DNA of 17,532 nucleotides from Ophiosphaerella korrae. Taxonomy: Eukaryota; Ascomycota; Dothideomycetes; Pleosporales; Phaeosphaeriaceae. The stretch spans positions 1 through 17,532 of the forward strand of contig JALNQF010000666.1 in assembly GCA_028456385.1 (NCBI GenBank). The letters run 5' to 3'. A program made the position numbers and the translations under genes. Shown here one piece after another: positions 8,147-17,433 of this stretch. Numbering within the stretch: the first letter of the stretch is position 1; every line of letters starts with the position of its first letter. The notes beneath the pieces were generated by a model that was not told where the DNA came from, did not search any database, and saw only the letters and a list, made by a program, of their open reading frames with translations.

Positions 8147-10656
8147 TCTTTACTAAGCTAGATATCTAAAACGTATATTACTAGATTAGAATTAAGAAAA
8201 GAGATAAATAGAAAACTATATTTAGAACGTAGTATAGACTATATAAATATTTAGTTATACTATTTAGAATAACAAACGCACTAGCTGCGTTCTAAGAAAG
8301 AATTAATATAGTACTAAGATAGTACTTAGACGTATTTATATTTATATACTTAGACAATATCCTTATATTTTCTAAAATAGATAAAGAATACGTATAATAT
8401 ATATATAAAGCGCTAGAAAGGTTAGTAGAAATTAAATTATTTCTTAAGATAAGAAAATGCAAATTCTATATAAAAGAAATAGACTTCTTAGGATTTATTA
8501 TCGAACTAGGAAAAATTAGGATTAATCTAAATAAGATTAAAGTAATCTAAGTGTAGCTAATACCTAAAAACTTACAAGAAGTACAATAGTTTTACAGACT
8601 AGTAAACTTTTATAAGAAACTAATAGTTAACTAGTTAGAACTAATAGAACTACTAATAAACCTTATAAAGAAAGATACGCTATTTAAATAGACTAAAGAA
8701 TACAAAGAAGTATTTAACTAAATTAAGTAAAGATTTGTAGAAAACCTAGTTATTAGGATATATAACCTAGATATACTAGTAATAGTAAAAATAGACGTAT
8801 CTAATTTAGTTTATAGAATAGTATTAATATAAAAAGACAAAGACACGAAACAAGAATACTTAGTTAAGTACTTTTCTAAGAAGATAAAGCTAGTAGAACT
8901 TAACTACTTAATTTATAATAAAGAAATACTAGCAATCTATAAAGTATTTAAGTAATAGAGAGTATACTTATAAGGAGTAAAATACTAAACAAGAGTCTAT
9001 ATAGACTATAAGAATCTTATAAGATTTATAATAAATAAGGATTTGTTACAACACTATATAAGATAGTAGGAGTTTCTATTAATATTTAATATAGAAATAA
9101 TATATACTAAAGGTAAAGATAATTAATTTATAGACGCCTTAAGTAGAAGACTAGACTTATAGGAAGAAGTAAACGCTACTAGTACAGTTCTAGTTAAGAA
9201 CGAAGAACGATATTTAGTCCTAAATACACCTAAAATAGCTACAATACTTAAAAGAAAGAGTAGTAAGCTAGATAAATAGATTTAAGAAGAAATAAAGAAA
9301 GTCTCTAAAGAAATAAAAAAACTTAAAATCTAAGAAGGATTTACAAAAGCCTATAGAAGAATATATATTCTAAGGAAAATATAGAAAGAATTTATATAAT
9401 AATTCTACAAACTACTAGTATATAGATACTAAGGTATTAACAAAATATTAGATAGATTACTAAGACACTACTATATCCTAAGAGTAAGATAATTAGTAAC
9501 TAAAGTACTATAAGAATATATAGAATGCTATAGAAACAAGTATAGTAGATATATACTATACAAGATACTATAACTAGTTAAAATACTAGAATAACTATAG
9601 AGAGTTATTATAATAGACGTTATTATAAAACTACTAAAGTCTAAAGACCTAATATTAAGAGTTAAGTATAATAGAATCCTAATAATAGTAGATAAGCTTA
9701 TAAAGTACTTATACTTTAAACTATATAAAGAAAAAAGTAGGATAGATGTTACTATATATTAGGTTCTAGGAACTATAATTAGCTAATATAGTATTCTAGA
9801 TAAGATTATTATAGATAGAGATATAAGATTTATATTAAAACTATAGGGAACAATATTAGTATAACTAGGAATCTAATATATAATTTTAATAGTATATTAC
9901 CTATAAATAGATAGATAATTAGAACGTATAAACTAGATAGTAGAATAGTACTTAAGATACTACCTTAACTATAATTAGAACAATTAGGTATAGTTACTAC
10001 CTATAGTATAGCTAGTATATAATAGTGCAAAGAATATAGTAATAAGAATATTACTTTTCTTTATAAACTATAGATTTAACCCTAATATATATAGGATACT
10101 AAGAACCTAAGTATCTTAGTTCTTAAGTAGAGAAAACTTTATAAACAAATTTAAGGAAATATATAACTAACTATAATAAGATATAGAATTCCTACAAGAT
10201 TAAATAGTAAAGTACTATAATAAGAAATACTAAGATAGACTTCTATTTAGAGATAGAAAAAAAGTATAGTTAGTATGTAGAAATATTAAGAGTAAATAAT
10301 TAAGTTTAAAACTAGATTACGTTAAGATAAGACTATACAAGATTAAAAAGAAAGTTATACTAGTTATATTTAAACTGAAGCTACTAGATAAAATAAGAAT
10401 ATACCTAATATTTTACGTAGTACTACTAGAAAAAGTACTATAAGAAGTAGAACTACTAGTGTACAAAGTAGATATATATAGCGAATAAGAAGAATAAAAA
10501 GTTAAAGAAATCTTATAATACTAGTTCTATAATAGAAGGAACTATTATCTAGTAAAATAGATAGGTATAGACGAGAAAGAGAAACTATAGAAAGAGATAT
10601 AGGAACTAGAAGACAATCTTAATTACCTTAAGAAACTAGAGAAGTACTAAAATTAA
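8147..10656 (+). pseudogene. pol: pol of copy 2: RT, RNase H, integrase, chromodomain, dead
   Basis: RT begins at TKLDI (8152-8166) with catalytic box YLDN at 8347-8358. RNase H still shows its acidic residues: Asp at 8794, Glu at 8923, Asp at 9004 in TRVYIDYKNL, and ends with DALSRR from 9133. Integrase has a degraded HHCC region near 9420-9520 and a D-D-E triad at codons 9616, 9814 (in IIDRDIRF) and 9922; the last two are 36 codons apart, the D-x35-E spacing. A C-terminal chromodomain-like segment lies at about 10500-10650 (NYYLVK, then LEDNLNYL). The frame is closed by TAA at 10654, or at 10648 if that stop is original. Earlier TAG/TAA stops are RIP-type. The first part of RT is missing because of the copy 1 insertion. 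Confidence 0.88.
10500..10650 (+). other. Chromodomain remnant at the integrase C-terminus of copy 2
   Basis: The in-frame translation reads F-YNRRNYYLVK, then GIDEKEK, then LEDNLNYLKKLE, matching the chromodomain pattern YLVKWxGY....TWEP.ENL with tryptophans lost to TAG stops. Chromodomains define chromoviruses and in that group steer integration to methyl-H3K9 heterochromatin, which would suit the nesting seen here. Confidence 0.65.
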
Positions 10657-11295
10657 AACCCTCTAGACTACCTAGTAGCGAATATAGAAGACCTGCGATA
10701 CTAGCGATAGGTAGAGAGGCGCTAGACAAGCCTAATATAGTAGGAACCTAAGCAGCCTATATTATAGACTTAAAGTCTAATTTAGATTCTAAGAGAATAG
10801 CCTATATAATAGATTTCTTATTAGTTAAGGCCTTTGTCTTATAAAGACAAATAAGATAAGTATAATTTTCTACTTATATACTTAGAATCTAATTACGTTC
10901 CTTTTTAGCCTCTATAATCTATAATAATAGTTTTTCTTAAGCGTAGTTAATAGCTCTCCCTATTAAATATAAGTATAGATATATAAATAAGTATTTTTAA
11001 CCTATAGTCTATAAGGGATATACTAGAAAGGTTATAAGATAAATAAGTATTAGTGTAAATATATACCTTATAGGCCTTACTATATTTTAAAGAAAAGTAG
11101 ACTATTAAGAGATAAGAAGATTTATAACAAGAATAAAGAAATATTTTAATACTACAATATAATACGCAATTAGCTAACTAAAGACGTTAAAGTATAGATT
11201 TAGTAGGTATAAAGTTAGGAGATAAAGAACTTTATATTAATAAAGAAATAGGATTAATAACTTTAGCCTTAGAATAGGAAAATAAAAGCCTATAT
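10657..11295 (+). other. 3' untranslated region of copy 2, no gene seen
   Basis: About 640 bp separate the pol stop from the polypurine tract. No family-like reading frame is visible. It contains a near-exact 15-bp direct repeat (10754-10768 and 10799-10813, one mismatch) and a hairpin at 10833-10851 (stem TTTGTCTT/AAGACAAA, loop ATA). The equivalent part of copy 1 is outside the window, so nothing can be compared. Confidence 0.5.
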
Positions 11296-11309
11296 AGAGG
11301 GGAAGATAG
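11296..11309 (+). other. Polypurine tract before the 3' LTR of copy 2
   Basis: AGAGGGGAAGATAG directly precedes the LTR start at 11310 and is almost all purine. In LTR elements this RNA resists RNase H and primes plus-strand DNA. Its position fixes both the orientation and the LTR boundary. Confidence 0.75.
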
Positions 11310-11738
11310 TATTATAGAAGTAATAAGAGAAATTAAGATAGAACTAATTAGTCCTAAATTAGATACTAACAAAGTATAGGATAAGTATAGTAATAACCTT
11401 AATTAGGAAACTACCTATAATTAGGATACGTAGTTGTAATCTATAATTACGTATAATAGATTAGTAGTAATCTATAATAATATATAATAGATTAAGGTAA
11501 TCTATAAAGTTATATAAATAGATTAGTATAAGTATAGAGCTATAGTAAAGTGTATTATTAAGATAGTATTAGTAATTTAATCCTTTAACTATAGAACGCT
11601 AATACAAGATAGTTATAAAACATCTTCTATTCCTATTAGTTATTATAGATTACTTACACGAGCTTTTGTTATTAATTCTTAATCTACTAACTTTTACGAG
11701 ATAGGCTACCTATAGTTAACAATAGCTAACCTGTTATA
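11310..11738 (+). repeat. 3' LTR of copy 2 (subfamily A1), 429 bp
   Basis: It starts TATTATAG (TGTTACAG after RIP) and ends CCTGTTATA, close to the inverted complement of the start. The downstream half matches the copy 1 and copy 4 LTRs, for example AGAACGCTAATACAAGA near 11590-11610, and not the copy 3 LTR. It is immediately followed by copy 3 RT sequence. Confidence 0.85.
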
Positions 11739-12035
11739 TATATTTTATCTATATATAGTAAGGGATACTAGTTTTTATTTATAATTACGTTTATCTTTCT
11801 AAAATCTATATAAGGTTATTTATTATTTATCTCTTTTTTATCTATAAATATAAGGGTATATACTACTAAGGATTTAGATTCTTGTATCTATCCTTTTTTT
11901 ATTATATTCTAGATAAATACTCGTTTAATCTAAGATTCTTCTTTAGTTTTTCTATAGACTAGGCTCTAACCTACGTCTTTCTCTTCTTCTAAGTCTATTA
12001 CTAAGTCCTATAGTTAGTGTTCTAGAAGATAGTCT
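11739..12035 (-). pseudogene. pol: RT N-terminal fragment of copy 3
   Basis: The minus-strand sequence is nearly parallel to 4440-4731 of copy 1, the segment leading into the RT fingers and palm. It is cut at 11739, about 25 bp before the position where copy 2 begins in element coordinates. No catalytic box remains. Several TAG/TAA stops interrupt the frame. Confidence 0.8.
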
Positions 12036-12560
12036 TTAGGTTTAGTAAGTTATTTTTCCTACTTCTTATATTCTTCTTGGAATTCTCCTTTATATGTGCT
12101 TATATTAGCTTTTAGTATTTCTTTCTTAAGGTAACTAATTTTCCCTATTCTCTAATTAATCCTAAGGTTAGTTATCTATAACTATAGTATACCTAATATT
12201 ATTTCTTGTTTATTATTAATTGTTATTATATCTATAACTATATTTTTAATCCTTAGTCTTTCTAGTTCTAGTATAGAGAGTACTGTTTTAAACCTAATAG
12301 GTTCCTAGAATTATTTAATTTTAATTATACTTTATTATTAAGGGTATTTCTTTATTATATATTTTATTCCTTTATCTTCTATAAACTTCTTTAATATAAA
12401 GTTCCTTGTAGCTCTACTACTAATTATAATTTATACTTTCTTTCTTTAGTATATTTCTTCTTTTATAATATATAGGCTTATTATACTATTAAGCTTTACT
12501 TACTTTAGCTATTTTATAAATTATTTATCTTTCTAGTACTATAGTCTTCCTAAGATATAT
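12036..12560 (-). pseudogene. pol: Aspartic protease domain of copy 3, dead
   Basis: The active-site region near 12404-12424 reads I-S-S-R-A-T-R on the minus strand, against I-N-S-R-A-T-K in copy 1; the expected family form is I-D-S-G-A-T. The catalytic Asp is lost in both copies by different final codons. The frame is in phase with the gag knuckle at 13552. In this copy the empty site of the solo B LTR can be read directly (around 12022-12045). Confidence 0.75.
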
Positions 12561-14500
12561 TCTTTAAGTAGTTTCTTTCTAGGTCTTATTACTATATACT
12601 CTCGATTAGGTATACTAATTAATTTCTATCCTTTAATATCTTTCCTTTAGATAGTTTTTATATAATTATATCTATTCCTTCTTACTATAGCTTCTCTATA
12701 TATATAATAGTTAGTATTTAAGTATAATACCTAGGATACTTTAAAGTGTACTAGATATTCTAGATCTATTCTCTTATTATCCCCTTCTTAGTATTTGTCT
12801 TAGCTAGGTCTTATTTATACTAAGATATAGTATACTACTTGTATACTTAGTATATAGTCTTTATTACTCTATTGCGTTTTTCTTACAAAGAACTACTATT
12901 CTCTTTATATAGGTATTCTTCTTACTATAACTATATATTACTTTATCTATTACTAGAATATTATAAACTTTATATTCTAAGTATTACGTATTTTCTAGTC
13001 TTTATACGCTTCCTCTATACTTATAACTAGTAAGTATTTTTAAATAAACTACAAATATTTATTTTATTTTACTATATCTATTATAGTGTAGCTATTATAG
13101 CTTCTATTAATTTAGGTATACTTTATACCTCTAACTTTAACTTATTATTTATTGCTTCTTAGTTCTTTAGAGGCGACCTTATAAGTTTCTTTAATCTAGT
13201 CTAAGATTTTTTCTTTTATTACTACTACTCAATTCTTTTATAAAAACTATCCTACTCTCTATTTACTAGAAAAGTATATATAGTAGTTATCTTTATAGTA
13301 AAAGGTTTAGTAGTGTATTATATATTATAATTCTTTACTTACTACTACTTTTTCTTAGGGTTTAGCTTATACTTTAGGTACTTCTTTCTTATCCTTAGTT
13401 ATTTTTAACTAAGCTTTCTTTTCTTTCTTAAAGTCTTTACTTCTATAATCTTTTATAAAATACCCTAGCTTCCTATATTTATAATATACTATATCTTTTT
13501 TCTTTAACTAGTAGTCCTTTATATAGTAGTCCTTTTTACTATAGTTAAAATACGTAAAGTCTTTATTCTTCTTCTTACTATCTTTATTAGTTTTTAATAT
13601 TATAGAGTCTACTCTATTATAGTTTCTATAGTATATATTGTATTTATTTATTTTCTATTCTTAGAGGTTATTATCTACTTATATTACTTGTACTTTTAGA
13701 GCTATTAGTGTAATTAGTTTTACTATATTTATTAATTTTTATTAGATTTTTTATTTAGCCCTTATTTAAATTTTAATATAAGAGATAGTTTATTCTTTTT
13801 TATATTTTATAATAGTTATTTAAATTCTAATATATATTCTAGAATACTTTTTTATTGTTTAACTCTTCTAAGCTTTTCTTCTACTTATTAGGTAATATCT
13901 ACGTCTCTAAATACTACTCTTATTTATTGTACAAAATATTTATAGCTTCTAAAGATAGCTATTATCTTATCTTTCTTTATTCCTAAGGCTTATAGGCTAT
14001 AGTCTATCTAATAAGGTTTAAACTATCTTATAGCTTTCTCTTTTAGGTGTATTCCTATATACGTAACTTTTTTTTCTTCTATATTAAAGTATAGTACCTA
14101 TATATCTATCTATAGTTATACTACTACTAAGAAAAGTCTTAGTTCCTTTCTTGTTCTATTAAATTCCTTAAGTATAAGTATCTTAGGTAGCTTCTTTATT
14201 ATACTTATTTCTAATCTCTAGGTAGTTTATTCTATCCTATTCTATATTACTATAATAGCCTTAATATAAACTTCGTTCTATTTAATCTAGTCCTATAGTT
14301 CTTTATTCTACGTTTCTAGGGCTTTAATTATAAGTTATATATCTCCCTTTTTAGTAATTAGGTTATTTAGGTATATCTTAACTACTAACTAGTTAGTTCT
14401 ATCTAACTTGTAACTACTTAGAGGTGCTTTACCTCCTTTCTTAGTTATACTTTCTACTATTATATTAGCTTAGACTATTTACTACTTACGCTTTACTTCT
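12561..14500 (-). pseudogene. gag: gag of copy 3, dead
   Basis: This aligns along its length with the gag of copy 1. The first zinc knuckle, at 13511-13552, has all four ligand positions reading Tyr on the minus strand; the second lies near 13441-13485. Differences from copy 1 are mainly C-to-T and G-to-A, plus an in-frame shortening of the linker to protease. The N-terminal region near 14450-14500 keeps the same leader motif (AGTAAAGCGTAAGTAG on the minus strand) seen in copies 1 and 4. Confidence 0.8.
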
Positions 14501-14522
14501 TCTAATAACTAGATTAGTAAGG

Positions 14523-14960
14523 TATAATAGGGCTACCTATTATTAACTACAAGTAACTACTTTAGGGAGAGTATAGTAGATTAAAAGTTAATAACAAAAG
14601 TATATATTGTAACTAGGTAATAGGCTATAAATAATAAATAATTCCTAATAGGTAATATTAAAGTATTATCGCTCTTAGTTAGAAATTAGATTACTAATAC
14701 TATCTTAATAATATATATTACTACTAACTATATACTTTTACTAATCTATTATACTCCCTTATAGATTACTTTAATCTATTATATATTATTATAGATTACT
14801 CTTAATCTATTATACGTAATTATAGATTACTTTATATTACGTGTCTAGGTTATAAGTTATTTTCTAATTAAGGTTGTTACTCCGCTCGTCTAATACTTCG
14901 TTAGCGCTTAAGTTTAGGCTAAATAGTTCTATTTCTATTTCTCTTATTATACCTATAATA
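14523..14960 (-). repeat. 5' LTR of copy 3 (subfamily A2), 438 bp
   Basis: Read on the minus strand it starts TATTATAGG at 14960 and ends CCTATTATA at 14523. Its downstream half, including CCTATTAGGAATTAT, matches copy 5 and differs from copies 1, 2 and 4, which defines subfamily A2. It contains about three 32-bp units (about 14746-14836) and a partly preserved CG-containing island near 14880-14910. Outside it, 14961-14965 (ATAAC) is the predicted target duplication. Confidence 0.8.
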
Positions 14961-15320
14961 ATAACCTAGACATATAATATAAAGTAATCTATAATTACGT
15001 GTAATAGATTAAAGTAATTTGTAATAACTTATAATAGATTAGTATAATGTATAATTATGTATAATAGATTAAGGTAATCTATAATAACGTATAATAGATT
15101 AATAAAAGTATATAGTTAGTAATAATATATAGTCTAAAGGTAGTATTAGTAATTTAGTCCTTAACTACAAGTAATAATACCTTAACAGTACCTATTAGGA
15201 ATTATCTTATTATTTATAGTCTATTGTTCGATTATAATACGTACTTTTATTATCTACTTCTAATCTACTCTACTTCCCCCTAGTAGTTACTTGTAGTTAA
15301 CAATAGGTAGCTACGTAATA
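14961..15320 (+). repeat. Downstream part of a family A LTR (copy 5, subfamily A2)
   Basis: Sequence from CCTAGAC onward matches the inside of the copy 3 LTR in the opposite orientation, including three to four 32-bp units (about 14985-15105) and CCTATTAGGAATTAT. It ends at about 15320 (TACGTAATA). The first part of this LTR is missing because copy 3 is inserted in it. No gag leader follows, so it is either a solo LTR or the 3' LTR of an element whose body lies to the left. Confidence 0.75.
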
Positions 15321-16010
15321 TATAGTATATCTTTATTTTATAAGTATACTTATTATAAGTAAAGAAAATATTATAAGCTAGTATTATTTTAGTTTAAGAA
15401 GGTAGCTTTTAAGAAGATAAAAGTTTTTATATAACTAAGTTATAGTACTTATATACTATATTAGTATATTTAACTATTAGTTTATAAAGATTTTAATCTT
15501 TAGCGCTAGCTAGTAAAAGTTTTAGTAAAGTCTTAAGTACTTTATTTCTTAGTTCTTATAAATTAAGTACTAGTAATTTATATAGGTTTAGGAGTCTTTT
15601 CTTTTTTTAGTACTACTACCTAAGTTTAATACTTAGTATAAGTACACTCTTACTTAAGTATATATAGTAAGTATAAGCTAAAGCTTTATAACTTATAAAG
15701 TAGTTAAACTACTTTTCTTTAGTATATATTTCTTTCTTAAATATTAGTACTAGTACTAGTAGAAAGAGAGTACTAAAAACCTTAACTAGAACTATAATAT
15801 AGTAAACTTAAAGGGCTACTTAGTACGCTATAGCTAAAGTAGGATATAATTCCTAGTAGAATAGTTCTTTTTAGCTAGCTAAGCGTAATTAAGAGTTAGC
15901 TACAATTAGCTATTTTATAGTAACTCTAATATAAGTAACAAAGCTACTAGCGTAGCTTTAAGTTTTAGAGAGGCCTATAAAAGTAAAATATTTATAGAAA
16001 ATAACTATTA
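15321..16010. other. Unassigned AT-rich stretch, no gene recognised
   Basis: Neither strand shows a recognisable protein motif, and no segment matches the other elements in the window. It has the same TA-rich, CA-poor composition, so it was probably repeated DNA exposed to RIP. Small palindromes such as ACTAGTACTAGT near 15750 occur. It may be the body of the element whose LTR is at 16011, or older host DNA. Confidence 0.4.
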
Positions 16011-16271
16011 TATAAAATAAACTTCACGTAAGATAATATAATAAAGTAGTTTTAATAATTAACTAAAAAGAGTAAATAGTAGATATAGCTATCTAAGTAA
16101 GTACTAAGTATATTTACCTAGTAGCTTACTAAGTACTAACTAAAAGTAGAAAAGAAATTAAATATTAGTAAGTTTATAACTTACTAATATTTAGTATATA
16201 TTAGTATATTATAATATTACTAATATTAGTATAAAAATAAAACATAGTAGATATAACTTTAATACTTTATA
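16011..16271 (+). repeat. Second family B LTR, 261 bp
   Basis: It aligns with the reverse complement of the solo LTR at 4737-5007 from end to end. The start TATAAAATAAAC corresponds to TGTAAGGTAGAC after G-to-A changes, and the end CTTTATA to CCTTACA. The interior shares the AGTAAATAGTAGATA block and the hairpin, but the 17-bp array is reduced. The flanks TATTA (16006-16010) and TATAG (16272-16276) do not match as a target duplication, so it may belong to a longer element or be rearranged. Confidence 0.8.
16161..16191. repeat. Perfect inverted repeat, 14-bp stem, 3-nt loop
   Basis: AATATTAGTAAGTT, loop TAT, AACTTACTAATATT. It is the counterpart of the 10-bp stem at 4780-4802 in the solo LTR. 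Confidence 0.8.
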
Positions 16272-16537
16272 TATAGATAATATTTTACTATACTCTAATA
16301 ATAAAATAAACTATATCTAGTATATTTATTAAGTATTTATATAACTATAAGAGTAAAGCTTCTATATAAACTCTAAAAAATCTAGGTTCTATACTACTTT
16401 AGTATAGTTTTTAAGTATAATTATTATTAATAAAAGAACTTTAATAGATTTCTTTTAAGTTAAAGCTATTTAAGAGTAAAAAATTCTAAAAACTACTAAA
16501 AAGGTCTTAGCCTTTTTAATCTATACTAGATTCTTCT
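16272..16537. other. Unassigned AT-rich spacer, no gene recognised
   Basis: Nothing here matches the other elements or encodes a visible motif. A short hairpin (AAAAAGG, loop TCTTAG, CCTTTTT at 16498-16517) lies near its right end. The last five bases, CTTCT at 16533-16537, would be the left target duplication of copy 4. Confidence 0.4.
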
Positions 16538-16995
16538 TGTTATAGTAGTAACAAGAGGAACTAAGATAGAACTAATTAGTTTACGCTTAGCTAATAAAGC
16601 CTAGGATAAGTAGGGTAATAACTTATAGGATAACGAGCTTAATTAGGAAACTAACTACAACCTAGACACGTAATAAATTCGTAAATTCGCGATCTTAGTA
16701 AATATAAATTTATAAAGTTATTATATAATAAATTTATAAATTCGCGATCTTAGTAAATACAAAGTAATAAAGCTACTAAGATATAATTATTATATAGTTA
16801 GTAGTAATACGCATTTTTAGTATAGTATTAGTAATTTAATCCTTTAACTATAGAACGCTAATACAAGATAGTTATAAAATATCTTCTATTATTATTAGTT
16901 ATTATAGATTACCTATATAGACCTTACTATTAACTTATAATCTACTAACTCTTATAATATAAGATACTATAGTTAATAATAGTAAGCCTATAATA
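16538..16995 (+). repeat. 5' LTR of copy 4 (subfamily A1 with variant repeat block), 458 bp
   Basis: It starts TGTTATAG and ends CCTATAATA. The downstream half is A1-like (AGAACGCTAATACAAGA near 16853-16870). The 32-bp array found in the other family A LTRs is absent; in its place are two 34-bp units with a 55-bp period (16671-16704 and 16726-16759), each containing TTCGCGATCTTAG. Confidence 0.85.
16671..16759. repeat. Two 34-bp direct repeats with 55-bp period in copy 4 LTR
   Basis: 16671-16704 and 16726-16759 share AAATTCGCGATCTTAGTAAA and differ only at two C/T or G/A positions. They keep the CG-containing core TTCGCGATCT despite general loss of such dinucleotides nearby. Confidence 0.75.
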
Positions 16996-17433
16996 CCTTG
17001 CTAATTTAGTTATTACGAAAAGTAAAGCGTAAGTAGCGTATAGTCTAGCTAATATAATAGTAGAAGGTCTAACTAAAGTAGCTAAGCTACCTATAAGTAG
17101 TTATAAGTTAGATAATACTATATAGAGAGGAATTATAGAATATATAAATAACTTAATCTCTAAAAAAGAAGATATAAAGATAGTAATTAACGCCTTAGAA
17201 ACTTTAAATAAAGAACGCTAGGAATACGTAAAATAAAATAAAGCTTAAATTAAAGTAGTTATTAAAGGATAAAACTAGATAGAGCTAATTATACAACGCT
17301 TAGAGATAAGCGTAATAATAGAACTACTAAAGATACCTATACTTAAGAAGTTTAATAGAATAAGGGAAAACTTAAGACCCTTTATAGTATTAGTACAACT
17401 CTAGATTAACGTATAAGTACTATACTTTAATAG
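16996..17433 (+). pseudogene. gag: gag 5' part of copy 4, dead and interrupted
   Basis: From about 17020 the plus strand matches the N-terminal part of copy 1 gag on the minus strand (7230-7680), including a KLRPFI-like segment near 17370-17385. Stops are RIP-type. Copies 1 and 4 are easy to align until about 17430, where copy 4 changes to the family B LTR. The leader CCTTGCTAATTTAG at 16996 corresponds to CTTTGCCGATTTAG in copy 1, the likely primer-binding area, though I cannot match it to a tRNA. Confidence 0.8.

Larger units (their letters stand above)
8147..11738 (+). mobile_element. Family A copy 2: RT to 3' LTR, plus strand
   Basis: The element starts exactly where the LTR of copy 1 ends, inside RT at the TKLDI region, and runs to a 3' LTR ending at 11738. 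The 5' half (LTR, gag, protease, start of RT) is expected to the left of copy 1, outside the window. Anchors at 8155, 8347, 8794, 8989, 9616 and 10621 share one phase, so no net indel frameshift exists from RT to chromodomain. The predicted target duplication at the right end is 11739-11743 (TATAT). Its LTR is subfamily A1, unlike that of copy 3 into which it is inserted. Confidence 0.85.
11739..14960 (-). mobile_element. Family A copy 3: 5' LTR, gag, protease and start of RT
   Basis: Read on the minus strand the order is 5' LTR (14523-14960), gag, protease and the N-terminal part of RT, ending where the LTR of copy 2 begins. It aligns with copy 1 from 4440 to 7686 but lacks the solo B LTR. 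It is also shorter between the gag knuckles and protease (376 against 436 codons), with visible gaps relative to copy 1 near 13205-13215 and 12540-12600. It is more heavily mutated than copy 1. The rest of RT, RNase H, integrase and 3' LTR should lie to the left of the window. Confidence 0.85.
16538..17433 (+). mobile_element. Family A copy 4: 5' LTR and start of gag, plus strand
   Basis: A 5' LTR is followed directly by the gag leader and gag coding sequence, which are cut at 17434 by a family B LTR. The order and sequence match copy 1 in the opposite orientation. The rest of the element is beyond the window. Confidence 0.85.

Noticed and set aside
8147..14960. A single element with its 3' half inverted, in place of two nested elements
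   Set aside because: The order RT-to-LTR (plus) then RT-to-gag (minus) would fit an inversion. However, the LTRs of copies 2 and 3 belong to different subfamilies, and both junctions fall exactly on LTR ends, which nested insertion predicts.
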